From Phycisphaerales bacterium Planc_01 (GTDB lineage Bacteria; Planctomycetota; Phycisphaerae; Sedimentisphaerales; Anaerobacaceae), in assembly GCA_001603075.1 (NCBI GenBank), contig LVBB01000036.1, positions 1 through 64,000 of the forward strand: DNA of 64,000 nucleotides. The letters run 5' to 3'. A program made the translations under genes and the position numbers. The notes beneath the pieces are model-generated. The model searched no databases. It was not told where the DNA came from and saw nothing but the letters and a program-made list of their open reading frames with translations. Shown piece by piece: positions 8,288 through 16,654 of this stretch (its first letter is position 1; every line of letters begins with the position of its first letter).

Positions 8288-10681
8288 GTGGTTTGGGCAC
8301 TGCGGCGGATCCCGCTGTCTGTGGTTCTCCTCTGTGGTCTCGCCTGCGCTGAAGCACTCACACTGGACGAGAGCCCTGCCCAGCCGGGGGAATGGGGCTA
8401 CCGCCCTGTCGAAGGCCACCTCTCGCCGACCGATCCGCCGAGCTTCAGTTGGCGTCCGGCCGACGGCCTGACATGGGAAATCGAGTGCGCCCGCGATGGA
8501 GTATCTCAAGAGAGCGTCTATCGCACGAGCAACATCGAGTTCAGCGTCCATTGTCCGCCGCGCGTCTTTGGAGCGGGGCAATACACATGGCGCTATCGTG
8601 GCCGGGACAAGTTCGGCCGCTACACGAACTGGAGTCAATCCCGTTCGTTCACGATTCCGGCCGAGGCGGTGAAGATGCCGTTGCCGGCCAGAAACGAACT
8701 CATGGCTCGCATTCCCACGACCCACCCGCGTCTGTTCGTGCGCCCGGAGAATCTGCTCAGGCTCCGCGCGCTGGCCAAGGGCAAAATGAAGGTCGACTAC
8801 GACGGCCTCATCCGGCAGTGCAACCGCATCCTGGCCGATCCGCCGCCCACCGCCGAGCCGCCGACATACCCGCCCGGGATGGAACGAAAGAGCGAGGAAT
8901 GGCGCGAGATGTGGTGGGGGAATCGCGTCTACACGATCAAGGCGCTCGACAGTGCGGCAACACTGGCCTTCACGCGCCTCCTGGGCGGTCCGGAGAAGTA
9001 CGGCCTGGAGGCAAAGCGCATCCTGCTCGAATGCGCCAAGTGGGACCCGAAGGGCAGTACAGGCTACCGCTACAACGACGAGGCGGGCATGCCGTACAAC
9101 TACTACTTCTCGCGGACCTACAGCTTCGTCAACGATCTGCTCAGCGAAGGTGAGAAGCAGATTTGTCGCGATGTGATGAAGGTTCGCGGCGACGAGATGT
9201 ACAACCACCTGCACCCGCGGCACCTGTGGCGGCCCTATGCCAGTCACTCGAATCGCGCCTGGCACTTTCTCGGCGAGGTGGGTATCGCCTTCCTGGGCGA
9301 GGTCGAGGGCGCCGACGACTGGGTCTGGTTCGCGACGAATGTGTTCTTCAACGTCTATCCCGTATGGAGCGACGACGACGGCGGCTGGCACGAAGGCTCG
9401 TCGTACTGGGCCAGCTACATCGACCGCTTCACGTGGTGGGCCGATGTGATGCGTGAGGCGATGGGCATCAACGCCTATCAGAAGCCCTTCTTTGCGAATG
9501 CGGGTTATTATCCGATGTATCTGATGCCGCCGGGAAAAGTCGGCGGCGGCTTCGGGGATCTGACGGCCCGACGCACGGCCGCACAGAACCGTCAACTGAT
9601 GACCGTCCTGGCTGCGCAGGCCCAGAACCCCCACTGGCAATGGTATGTCGAACAGGTCGGCGGGCGCGACTCCGCAGGAGGCTACATCGGCTTCATTCGC
9701 GGCCAGTTGCCCAGGGTCGAGGCGAAGAAGCCGGACGACTTGCCCGCATCCCGCCTGTTCGCGGGCACGGGACAGGCCTATCTCAACACCGACATCACCG
9801 AGGCAAACAACGATGTGCAAGTCGTCTTCAAGTCCAGCCCTTTCGGCACGCAGTCGCACGGCTACGAGTCGAACAACTCGTTTCTGCTGTGGGCCTACGG
9901 ACAGCGGCTGCTGATCCGCTCGGGCTACCGTGACATCTACGGCAGCGACCACCATCAGAACTGGATGTGGACCACGCGCTCGACCAACTGCATCACCATC
10001 AACGGCCGGGGCCAGCGAAAGCACACCGCCACCGCCCAGGGGCGCATCACCGCGTTCGAGACAACGCCGACCATCGACGTCGTCGTCGGTGACGCCGGCG
10101 ACGCCTACGAGCCCGAAGCAGGGGTGGAGCTGTTCAAACGCGCGATCCTGTTCGTCAAGCCGGACCTGATCGTCGTCTACGACCGTTTGAGAACGAGCGA
10201 GCCCTCGACGTTTGAGTACTGGCTCCACGCCGTCAACGAATTCGACATCGGCGGCGGAAACATGGTCACCGTCAAGCACGGCGACGTCGGCTGTGCGATC
10301 AGCATGCACTGCCGCAGCCCGCTGACCTTCGAACAGACGAACGAATACGATCCCAACCCGCGTCCGAGGATCACGCTTCGCGAGTGGCACCTGACCGCCA
10401 GGACCACGCAGAAGCGAAAGGACATGGAGTTCATCACCGTCTACCGCCCGTACAGGACAGCCCAAGGGTACATGGGCACCTCCGGCTTCCAGGCCATCCC
10501 CGGTGGCTACCTCTTCACCGCCAGTTCGGCCACCGGCCGGCTCACCGCCCTGCTGCCCACTGACGACACGACGACGTTGGAGTCCGACGATCTCCGCACC
10601 ACCGACGCCGTCCAACTCAAACTCGATCGTCCCGGCCACGAGCCCGAAATCCTCGAAGTCCGAGAGCGGAACCTGCGGTGA
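8288..10681 (+). CDS. Heparinase II/III-like (DUF4962-type) polysaccharide lyase candidate
   Basis: Fn3-like N-terminus, 'HPRLFVRPENLLRLRALAKG', alpha-toroid then 'FGTQSHGYESNNSFLLWAYGQRLLIRSGYRDIYGSDHHQNWMWTTRSTNCITINGRGQ' heparinase-like beta region. Confidence 0.75.
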   Translation: MVWALRRIPLSVVLLCGLACAEALTLDESPAQPGEWGYRPVEGHLSPTDPPSFSWRPADGLTWEIECARDGVSQESVYRTSNIEFSVHCPPRVFGAGQYTWRYRGRDKFGRYTNWSQSRSFTIPAEAVKMPLPARNELMARIPTTHPRLFVRPENLLRLRALAKGKMKVDYDGLIRQCNRILADPPPTAEPPTYPPGMERKSEEWREMWWGNRVYTIKALDSAATLAFTRLLGGPEKYGLEAKRILLECAKWDPKGSTGYRYNDEAGMPYNYYFSRTYSFVNDLLSEGEKQICRDVMKVRGDEMYNHLHPRHLWRPYASHSNRAWHFLGEVGIAFLGEVEGADDWVWFATNVFFNVYPVWSDDDGGWHEGSSYWASYIDRFTWWADVMREAMGINAYQKPFFANAGYYPMYLMPPGKVGGGFGDLTARRTAAQNRQLMTVLAAQAQNPHWQWYVEQVGGRDSAGGYIGFIRGQLPRVEAKKPDDLPASRLFAGTGQAYLNTDITEANNDVQVVFKSSPFGTQSHGYESNNSFLLWAYGQRLLIRSGYRDIYGSDHHQNWMWTTRSTNCITINGRGQRKHTATAQGRITAFETTPTIDVVVGDAGDAYEPEAGVELFKRAILFVKPDLIVVYDRLRTSEPSTFEYWLHAVNEFDIGGGNMVTVKHGDVGCAISMHCRSPLTFEQTNEYDPNPRPRITLREWHLTARTTQKRKDMEFITVYRPYRTAQGYMGTSGFQAIPGGYLFTASSATGRLTALLPTDDTTTLESDDLRTTDAVQLKLDRPGHEPEILEVRERNLR

Positions 10682-11228
10682 CAGACGGAGGACGCGGGAG
10701 TTCGAAGCACATGGTTTGCGATTCTTCGACGCGGCCGACGAGGTAGAAGCCGGACTTTTCGAGGACGCGACAGGATGGCGCGTTTTGCGGCGTGGTGTCG
10801 GCGAGAATCCGGCGGACGCGGGGATCGTCGAACGCCCATCTCAGCAGAGCCCCGACGAGTTCGGTTGCATAGCCCTGGCCTCGCCACGCCGGCATGATGG
10901 AGAAACCGATCACGGCATCCCCTTCCTCGCTGGGGGGGCCGAGAAAACCGGCGGCGCCCACCAGCATCGCTCGCTGCGGACCGCTCCGTCGGATGGCGTA
11001 CCAAGTGTACCAGCCAACGACATCCGACCCACCTTTGCGCAGGCAGTCGCGGAAGAACTCCTGGGCGCCCCGGTCATACTCGCCCGGCGGCCAGCCCGCC
11101 TCGATGTCTACGCCCAACAGGGCCGTCAGACGTTGAGGGCCTTCGAGTTCGGCGTGAATATGGTCAAGTGTTGCGGCAACCACATCCAAACGGGGGGTGG
11201 TCAGCGTCAGAGGTATCGAAGATCGCAT
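10617..11228 (-). CDS. GNAT family N-acetyltransferase
   Basis: 'LTTPRLDVVAAT', 'IGFSIMPAWRGQGYATELVGALLRWAFDDPRVRRILADTTPQNAPSCRVLEKSGFYLVGR'. Its 3' end overlaps the convergent upstream gene by about 65 bp. Confidence 0.85.
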   Translation of the reverse strand: MRSSIPLTLTTPRLDVVAATLDHIHAELEGPQRLTALLGVDIEAGWPPGEYDRGAQEFFRDCLRKGGSDVVGWYTWYAIRRSGPQRAMLVGAAGFLGPPSEEGDAVIGFSIMPAWRGQGYATELVGALLRWAFDDPRVRRILADTTPQNAPSCRVLEKSGFYLVGRVEESQTMCFELPRPPSVTAGSALGLRGFRARGRDDRV

Positions 11229-11523
11229 GGGCTCGATGGTCCTTCCCAGAGAGCACGGTGTCCTTGCATTGCGTCGGAAGATCATAGTCCAACCAGCAAA
11301 GGACGCAAGCGGTTTCTCAGTGTTCTGTTTCGGCGTCAGGCGGCCACGCTGGGCCGGTTCTCAGGCCTGGATTCGGGTTGATCCGACGTGCGGTTTCGGC
11401 TATGCTCTGGGCATGGCAGGCTGGCAGATCAGAACGACAACGAACAGGGCAGCATGCGGCAGAGGCGGCCGGACGACACCGTCGTGTGACGTATCGAAAC
11501 GCTCATTATTGGGGAGATAGCAC

Positions 11524-12972
11524 ATGGCCAGGGATATGGAGCAGCTCTACCAGCAGCGACTGAATCGGTATGTGACGGCGATGCGGAACGAGAAGCCGGA
11601 CATGATTCCGATCCGGCCGTTCGTGGCCGAGTTCGTGGCGAAATACGCCGGCATGACCTGCCAGGATGTGGCCCACGATTACACCAAGGCCTTCGAGGCC
11701 GCCGTCCAGTGCGCCAAGGACTTCGACTGGGACGCGGTCGTGGCGAATATGGTGTACGTCTGGACGGGCCTTGCCCAGGCGGCCGGCCTTCGTTACTACG
11801 GCATCCCGGGGATCGGCATCCCCGCCAATACGGGTTTCAACTACATCGAGCCGCCCGAGGATCAGGCGTTCATGCGGGAGGACGAATACGATGAGCTGAT
11901 CGACGACCCGACGGCGTTTCTCTACAACACATGGCTGCCGCGTGTCTCGACGGAGGTCAGCAAGATCGGCGAGGCCTCGACCTATCGCAACAACATCGCG
12001 CTGACCAAGAGCGCAATGGCCATGATGCAGTACTTCTACGCGTTCGGACCTCAGGTCGGGCGGCTTCGCAGCGAATGCGGCACGGCGTCGGCCATCGCGG
12101 GCATCTTCAAGTCGCCGTTCGACATCATCGCCGACAAGCTTCGCGGCTACGTCGGCCTGACGATGGACATGCACAAGCAGCCGGAGAAGGTGCTCAAGGC
12201 CGCCGAGGCGATCATGCCGCACATGGTGCACGTGGGCCTGACCACCGCCGACCCGAACAAGCAGGTGCCCATCGGTTTCTGGATGCACCGGGGCTGCGTG
12301 CCGTTCGTCACGCCCCAGCAGTTCGACTCGCACTATTGGCCCACGCTCAAACCCTGCATCGAGGAGTTCTGGAAGAATGGGCACCAGACGCTCTTCTACG
12401 CCGAGGGCAAGTGGCGGCACCACTTCGACACCTTCCGCAGCCTGCCCGAGCGCAGCATCGTCTTCCACTGCGACCAGGACGACATCTTCGAGGTCCATCG
12501 CAAGCTGCACGACAGGTTCGCGATCAGCGGCGGGGTCCCCAATATGCTGCTGAGCTGGGGCACGCCGGAGGAAGTGCGGCAGTTCGTCCTGCGCGTGATC
12601 AAGGAGGTCGCCAAGGACGGCGGCTATATCCTCGACGCCGGCGCGATCATGCAGAACGACACGAGCGTCGAGAACATGAAGACGATGACCCAGGTCTGCC
12701 GCGAGCATGGGGTTTACGCCTCCGGCACATACAAGACGCCGGTCGCGACACCTCCGTGCGATCTGCCTTCGTCGGTCGAATCGCGCAAGAAGGTCACGGG
12801 TATGGCCGGCCGGCCGGCGCCGCGCGTCAAGCCGGGCGTGTGCTTCCCCTGGGAGCAGCGTGCCAAGGACCTGCCCGAAATCACGGGCGACAAGGCCCTG
12901 GTGCAGAAGGTCTGGGAAGACGTCGATGCCTTGGGCAACATGTACATCTGGCAGATGTTGCTGTCATTCTGA
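11524..12972 (+). CDS. Uroporphyrinogen decarboxylase (URO-D) superfamily protein, possibly methyltransferase-like
   Basis: URO-D/MtaA-like features: 'RFVAEFVAKYAG', 'SPFDIIADKLRGYVGLTMDMHKQPEKVLKA', 'FYAEGKWRHHFDTFRSLPERSIVFHCDQDD'. Family placement by pattern only. Confidence 0.65.
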   Translation: MARDMEQLYQQRLNRYVTAMRNEKPDMIPIRPFVAEFVAKYAGMTCQDVAHDYTKAFEAAVQCAKDFDWDAVVANMVYVWTGLAQAAGLRYYGIPGIGIPANTGFNYIEPPEDQAFMREDEYDELIDDPTAFLYNTWLPRVSTEVSKIGEASTYRNNIALTKSAMAMMQYFYAFGPQVGRLRSECGTASAIAGIFKSPFDIIADKLRGYVGLTMDMHKQPEKVLKAAEAIMPHMVHVGLTTADPNKQVPIGFWMHRGCVPFVTPQQFDSHYWPTLKPCIEEFWKNGHQTLFYAEGKWRHHFDTFRSLPERSIVFHCDQDDIFEVHRKLHDRFAISGGVPNMLLSWGTPEEVRQFVLRVIKEVAKDGGYILDAGAIMQNDTSVENMKTMTQVCREHGVYASGTYKTPVATPPCDLPSSVESRKKVTGMAGRPAPRVKPGVCFPWEQRAKDLPEITGDKALVQKVWEDVDALGNMYIWQMLLSF

Positions 12973-12979
12973 TGCATTC

Positions 12980-13029
12980 GTAGTCTGCCCGTAAGGGCAT
13001 ATCAAGAGAACGCCTGACGGCGTCACTAC
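12980..13029. repeat. REP/REPIN-like element: two hairpins bounded by inverted GTAGT/ACTAC
   Basis: gtagt(12980-84)-c-tgcccGTAAgggca(12986-99)-tatcaagagaa-cgccTGACggcg(13011-22)-tc-actac(13025-29), in a 79-bp intergenic gap. Confidence 0.55.
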
Positions 13030-13051
13030 AAACAGGTCTGGGAGGATCTCG

Positions 13052-14347
13052 ATGAATTGCAGGATTGGGCGGCGAGCGTTCCTGAAGCACACAGCCTTCG
13101 CCGTGAGCAGCGCGACGATACCTTATTTCGTTCCCTCTTCGGCGCTGGGCAAGGCCGGCGCTGTCGCCGCCAGTGAACGCATCACAGTGGGCTTCATCGG
13201 GACGGGCGATCACGGCATCAACATGAACCTCAAGAGTTTTCTGGCCCAGCCCGATGCGCAGGCGGTGGCGGTCTGCGACGTCGATCCGGTCAACCTGCAC
13301 AAGGCCCGCGACCTGGTCAACGCCGGGTATGACAACACCGACTGCCTGACGACGCAGGACTGGCGGGAGATCGTGGCCCGTCCGGACATCGACGCGGTGA
13401 TGATCTCGACGCCGGACCACTGGCACGTTCCGATCTCCATCGCCGCCGCGAAGGCAGGCAAGGATGTTCAGTGCGAGAAGCCGACTTTGACGATCGAAGA
13501 GGGCCGCAGGCTGGTCGAAGTAGTGGAGCGCTACGACCGGGTCTTTCAGTGGTCCACCGAGGATCGGGCCGTGGACGTCTACCACCGCATGTGCGAGTTG
13601 GTTCGCAACGGACGGATCGGCAAGGTCCATACGATCAAGGTGGAGCTGCCGGTCGGACCCGATACGCCGGGCAACCCCGAGCCGATGTCCGTGCCCGAGG
13701 GCTTCGCTTACGATATGTGGCTCGGGCCGGCCCCCTGGGCCCCGTACACCAAGGACCGCTGCCACTGGAATTTCCGCTGGATCTTCGATTACTCCGGCGG
13801 CATGCTCACCGACTGGGGCGCCCACCTGCTCGACGGCGCTCAATGGGGCAACGACACCGAGCACACCGGGCCGGTCGAGGTCGAGGGCCGAGGCGTGTTC
13901 TGCCAGGGCGGCCTGTACGACACCGCCCACGAATACCATCTGGAGTACACCTATGCCGACGGCGTCAAGCTCCTCGTCGACTCGGGAGAACCCAGCCTGC
14001 GGTTCGAAGGCACCGACGGCTGGATCGGCAATCGCGGCTGGCGTGGCAAGCTCGAAGCCAGTCGGCCGGCCATTCTGAATTCCGTCATCGGCCCCGACGA
14101 GATTCACCTGTACACATGCCCGCAGGGCGAACACCGCAATTTCCTGGACTGCGTCAAATCGCGTCAGGCGTGCTATTTCCCGCCAGAGATCGGACAGCGG
14201 TGCTTCACCATCGCCCACATCGGAAATATCGCGATGCGTCTGGGCCGTAAGCTCCGCTGGAACCCGCAGGAAGAACGCTTCGTCAGCGACGACGAGGCCA
14301 ATCGGATGCTCCGCCGCGCCGCTCGCAGTCCATGGAATCTTCTCTGA
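13052..14347 (+). CDS. Gfo/Idh/MocA family oxidoreductase with Tat-type leader
   Basis: 'MNCRIGRRAFLKHTAFAVSS', 'ITVGFIGTGDHGINM', 'DAVMISTPDHWHVPISIAAAKAGKDVQCEKPTLTIEEGRRLVE', 'GGMLTDWGAHLLDGAQWG'. Confidence 0.92.
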   Translation: MNCRIGRRAFLKHTAFAVSSATIPYFVPSSALGKAGAVAASERITVGFIGTGDHGINMNLKSFLAQPDAQAVAVCDVDPVNLHKARDLVNAGYDNTDCLTTQDWREIVARPDIDAVMISTPDHWHVPISIAAAKAGKDVQCEKPTLTIEEGRRLVEVVERYDRVFQWSTEDRAVDVYHRMCELVRNGRIGKVHTIKVELPVGPDTPGNPEPMSVPEGFAYDMWLGPAPWAPYTKDRCHWNFRWIFDYSGGMLTDWGAHLLDGAQWGNDTEHTGPVEVEGRGVFCQGGLYDTAHEYHLEYTYADGVKLLVDSGEPSLRFEGTDGWIGNRGWRGKLEASRPAILNSVIGPDEIHLYTCPQGEHRNFLDCVKSRQACYFPPEIGQRCFTIAHIGNIAMRLGRKLRWNPQEERFVSDDEANRMLRRAARSPWNLL

Positions 14348-14373
14348 CCGGGCGCCCGGACGAGGAACTCGCC

Positions 14374-15924
14374 ATGAAGATCCATACGCTCATCGCTGTC
14401 CTGCTTCCGGCACTGATCGCAGGCAACGTGCCGGCGGTCACCTGTAGCGACTGTCACGCGCTCGAACTGACCGGGCAGGACCTTTCCCCCTGGGATGGTG
14501 ACACCGGACAATGGGAGAGCATCGCGGACGCGCATCTGAGCGCGGACGATCCGACGCGACTGACGGGTGAGCCGGGCGTTGGAGCGATCCTGAACGGCCC
14601 GACCGGTCGAACGGGGCATCTGCTCAGCAAGCAACACTTCGGCGATGTCAGCGCCCACATCGAGTTCATGGTGGCGAAGGACTCGAATTCGGGGGTCTAT
14701 TTCATGGGCCGCTACGAGGTACAGATCTTCGATAGCTGGCAGAAGGAATCGCCTTATCCCGGTATCGAATGCGGCGGAATCTACGAACGGTGGGACGAAA
14801 GCCGTACACCCAAGGGCTTCGAGGGACGCTCCCCTCGTGTCAATGCCTCGCGGGCGCCGGGGCAGTGGCAGAGCTTCGACGTGGTGTTTCGCGCGCCGCG
14901 ATTCGACGCCGTCGGGCGCAAGGTCGCCAACGCCCGCTTCGAGAAGATCGTCCACAACGGCGTCGTCGTCCATGAGGACGTCGAGGTGACCGGGCCCACG
15001 CGGGCCGGGGTCTTCGACGATGAGAAGCCGCTCGGCCCTCTGATGCTCCAGGGGGACCACGGTCCGGTTGCATACCGCAACATCCGGCTGGCCCCGGCCG
15101 GGGCCAATCCGTTCTTCGCCTTCGACAACGCCGTTGTCGATGAGCAGCATCCGACGGCCCGCGCCCAGGCGGAGACGCTCAGGGAACTCGGCTACGCCGG
15201 CATCAGCGTGGGGCTCGACCGGTATCCGTCTCTATCGGACCTGCTGGATGAGCTGGACCAACGCAACCTGCGGCTGTTCACCGTCTACGCGGGCGTCAAT
15301 ATCGATTCGGGACAAGAGCCCTATGGCTCGGCACTGAGAAACGCCATCGAAACGCTTTCGGGCCGCAATACGATTGTCTGGCTGTTCATGCAGAGCCGGG
15401 AGCACAAGCCATCCTCTGCAGCGGGCGACGAACGTGCGGTCGCGATCCTCCGCGAATTGGCTGACCTGGCGACCCGGCACAACGTGCGCATCGCGCTCTA
15501 TCCCCACCACGCCTTCTGGCTCGAACGGATCGAAGATGCCATCCGGGTGGCTGACAAGGTGGACCGGCCGAACGTCGGCGTTACGTTCAACCTGTGCCAT
15601 TGGCTCCGGGTCAGTCCGAACACGAGTGCCAAGATGCTCCTCACACAGGCGATGCCACGGCTCTTCGCCGTTTCGATCAACGGGGCCGATTCCGACGGGC
15701 GAGACTGGAACACGCTGATCCAGACGCTCGATAAGGGCACATTTGACATGACTGCCTTCTTGAAAACACTGGTCGACACCGGTTATACTGGCCCGATCGG
15801 GCTGCAAGGGTATGGCATCGGCGGCGATGCCCGCGACAACCTGACGCGGTCGATGCAGGCTTGGCAGAAGCATTCCCGGGTTTTGTACGGGGATATCTCG
15901 TCGTTCGGGCTGCCGAAGAGATGA
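14374..15924 (+). CDS. Fusion of DUF1080 (3-keto-disaccharide hydrolase-like) domain and xylose-isomerase-like TIM barrel
   Basis: N-half 'FGDVSAHIEFMVAKDSNSGVYFMGRYEVQIFDSW...GGIYERWDESRTPKGFEGRSPRVNASRAPGQWQSFDVVFRAPRFD' (DUF1080); C-half 'LRELGYAGISVGLDRYPSLSDLLDELDQRNLRLFTVYAGVNID...NVGVTFNLCHWLRVSP' (sugar isomerase/epimerase-like). Confidence 0.8.
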   Translation: MKIHTLIAVLLPALIAGNVPAVTCSDCHALELTGQDLSPWDGDTGQWESIADAHLSADDPTRLTGEPGVGAILNGPTGRTGHLLSKQHFGDVSAHIEFMVAKDSNSGVYFMGRYEVQIFDSWQKESPYPGIECGGIYERWDESRTPKGFEGRSPRVNASRAPGQWQSFDVVFRAPRFDAVGRKVANARFEKIVHNGVVVHEDVEVTGPTRAGVFDDEKPLGPLMLQGDHGPVAYRNIRLAPAGANPFFAFDNAVVDEQHPTARAQAETLRELGYAGISVGLDRYPSLSDLLDELDQRNLRLFTVYAGVNIDSGQEPYGSALRNAIETLSGRNTIVWLFMQSREHKPSSAAGDERAVAILRELADLATRHNVRIALYPHHAFWLERIEDAIRVADKVDRPNVGVTFNLCHWLRVSPNTSAKMLLTQAMPRLFAVSINGADSDGRDWNTLIQTLDKGTFDMTAFLKTLVDTGYTGPIGLQGYGIGGDARDNLTRSMQAWQKHSRVLYGDISSFGLPKR

Positions 15925-15926
15925 TG

Positions 15927-15949
15927 GCTCCTATAGGACTTATAGGAGC
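15927..15949. repeat. TATAGGA-type inverted repeat
   Basis: gctcctata-ggact-tataggagc: perfect 9-bp stem, 5-nt loop, directly after the stop codon of the previous CDS. Confidence 0.6.
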
Positions 15950-15972
15950 ACCGAAGAACCATAGAGCCGATC

Positions 15973-16275
15973 ATGGAAACGCTTCGATTGCTGTGTGATT
16001 ACTTTCCGACCGCTGTGTTCACCGGCAAGTGCCTGGTGCTCATCAGTGAGGACTGGCGTGTCGAGTTGACCGAGCACAAGGACAGCGACTTCAGCCGGGG
16101 CTCGACCCAGCCTTCGGTGATCCGCGTGCGCATCTTCAAGAAGGCCCTCAACGGCGAATTCGTTCCGGGCTTCTATGAGGATTTCCAACTGCCCGTGCTG
16201 GGCGAGTTGGCCGAGCAGATCGAGAAGTACGTGCAGTTGGCCATCGGCACGAACCTGCGGGAGAATGTCGAGTAG
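15973..16275 (+). CDS. Hypothetical small protein
   Basis: 100-aa ORF in a gap between co-oriented genes; acidic, no recognised motif. Confidence 0.55.
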   Translation: METLRLLCDYFPTAVFTGKCLVLISEDWRVELTEHKDSDFSRGSTQPSVIRVRIFKKALNGEFVPGFYEDFQLPVLGELAEQIEKYVQLAIGTNLRENVE

Positions 16276-16331
16276 CCTTTCGGGGCCTCCGGCTCAAAGG
16301 CGCGAAGGCTGCCGCAACACCGCTGATTCCT

Positions 16332-16628
16332 ATGCCCCAACCGGAAATCCACCAAGACGAGCAGGGTGTGGTGCTGGTCGCCAAGATCGTACCCGGCAGC
16401 AGCAAGACGGCGCTGGCCGGTGTCCTCGATCATATGGTCAAGATCAAGGTCGCGGCACCTCCGGAGAAGGGCAAGGCCAATGAATGCTTGGTTGCCTTCC
16501 TCGCCCGGCGACTCGGCGTCCGAAAGAACGCCATCCACATCCTCACCGGACAGACCAACCCGATCAAGCACGTAAGGATCGATGGAATCTGTGCGCGAAC
16601 CTGCCAGGAGAAGCTGGGCCTCGGCTGA
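16332..16628 (+). CDS. DUF167/YggU family protein
   Basis: 'VLVAKIVPGSSKTALAGVLDHMVKIKVAAPPEKGKANECLVAFLARRLGVRKNAIHILTGQTNPIKHVRIDG' matches the YggU pattern. Confidence 0.88.
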   Translation: MPQPEIHQDEQGVVLVAKIVPGSSKTALAGVLDHMVKIKVAAPPEKGKANECLVAFLARRLGVRKNAIHILTGQTNPIKHVRIDGICARTCQEKLGLG

Positions 16629-16654
16629 TGCGCCAAGGCCCTGCATCGCTGCCG

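Noticed and set aside
8186-10639. 817-aa minus-strand ORF opposite the heparinase-like gene
   Set aside because: Shadow ORF of a high-GC gene; Arg/Val/Asp-rich composition with no recognisable motif, while the plus frame has clear family motifs.
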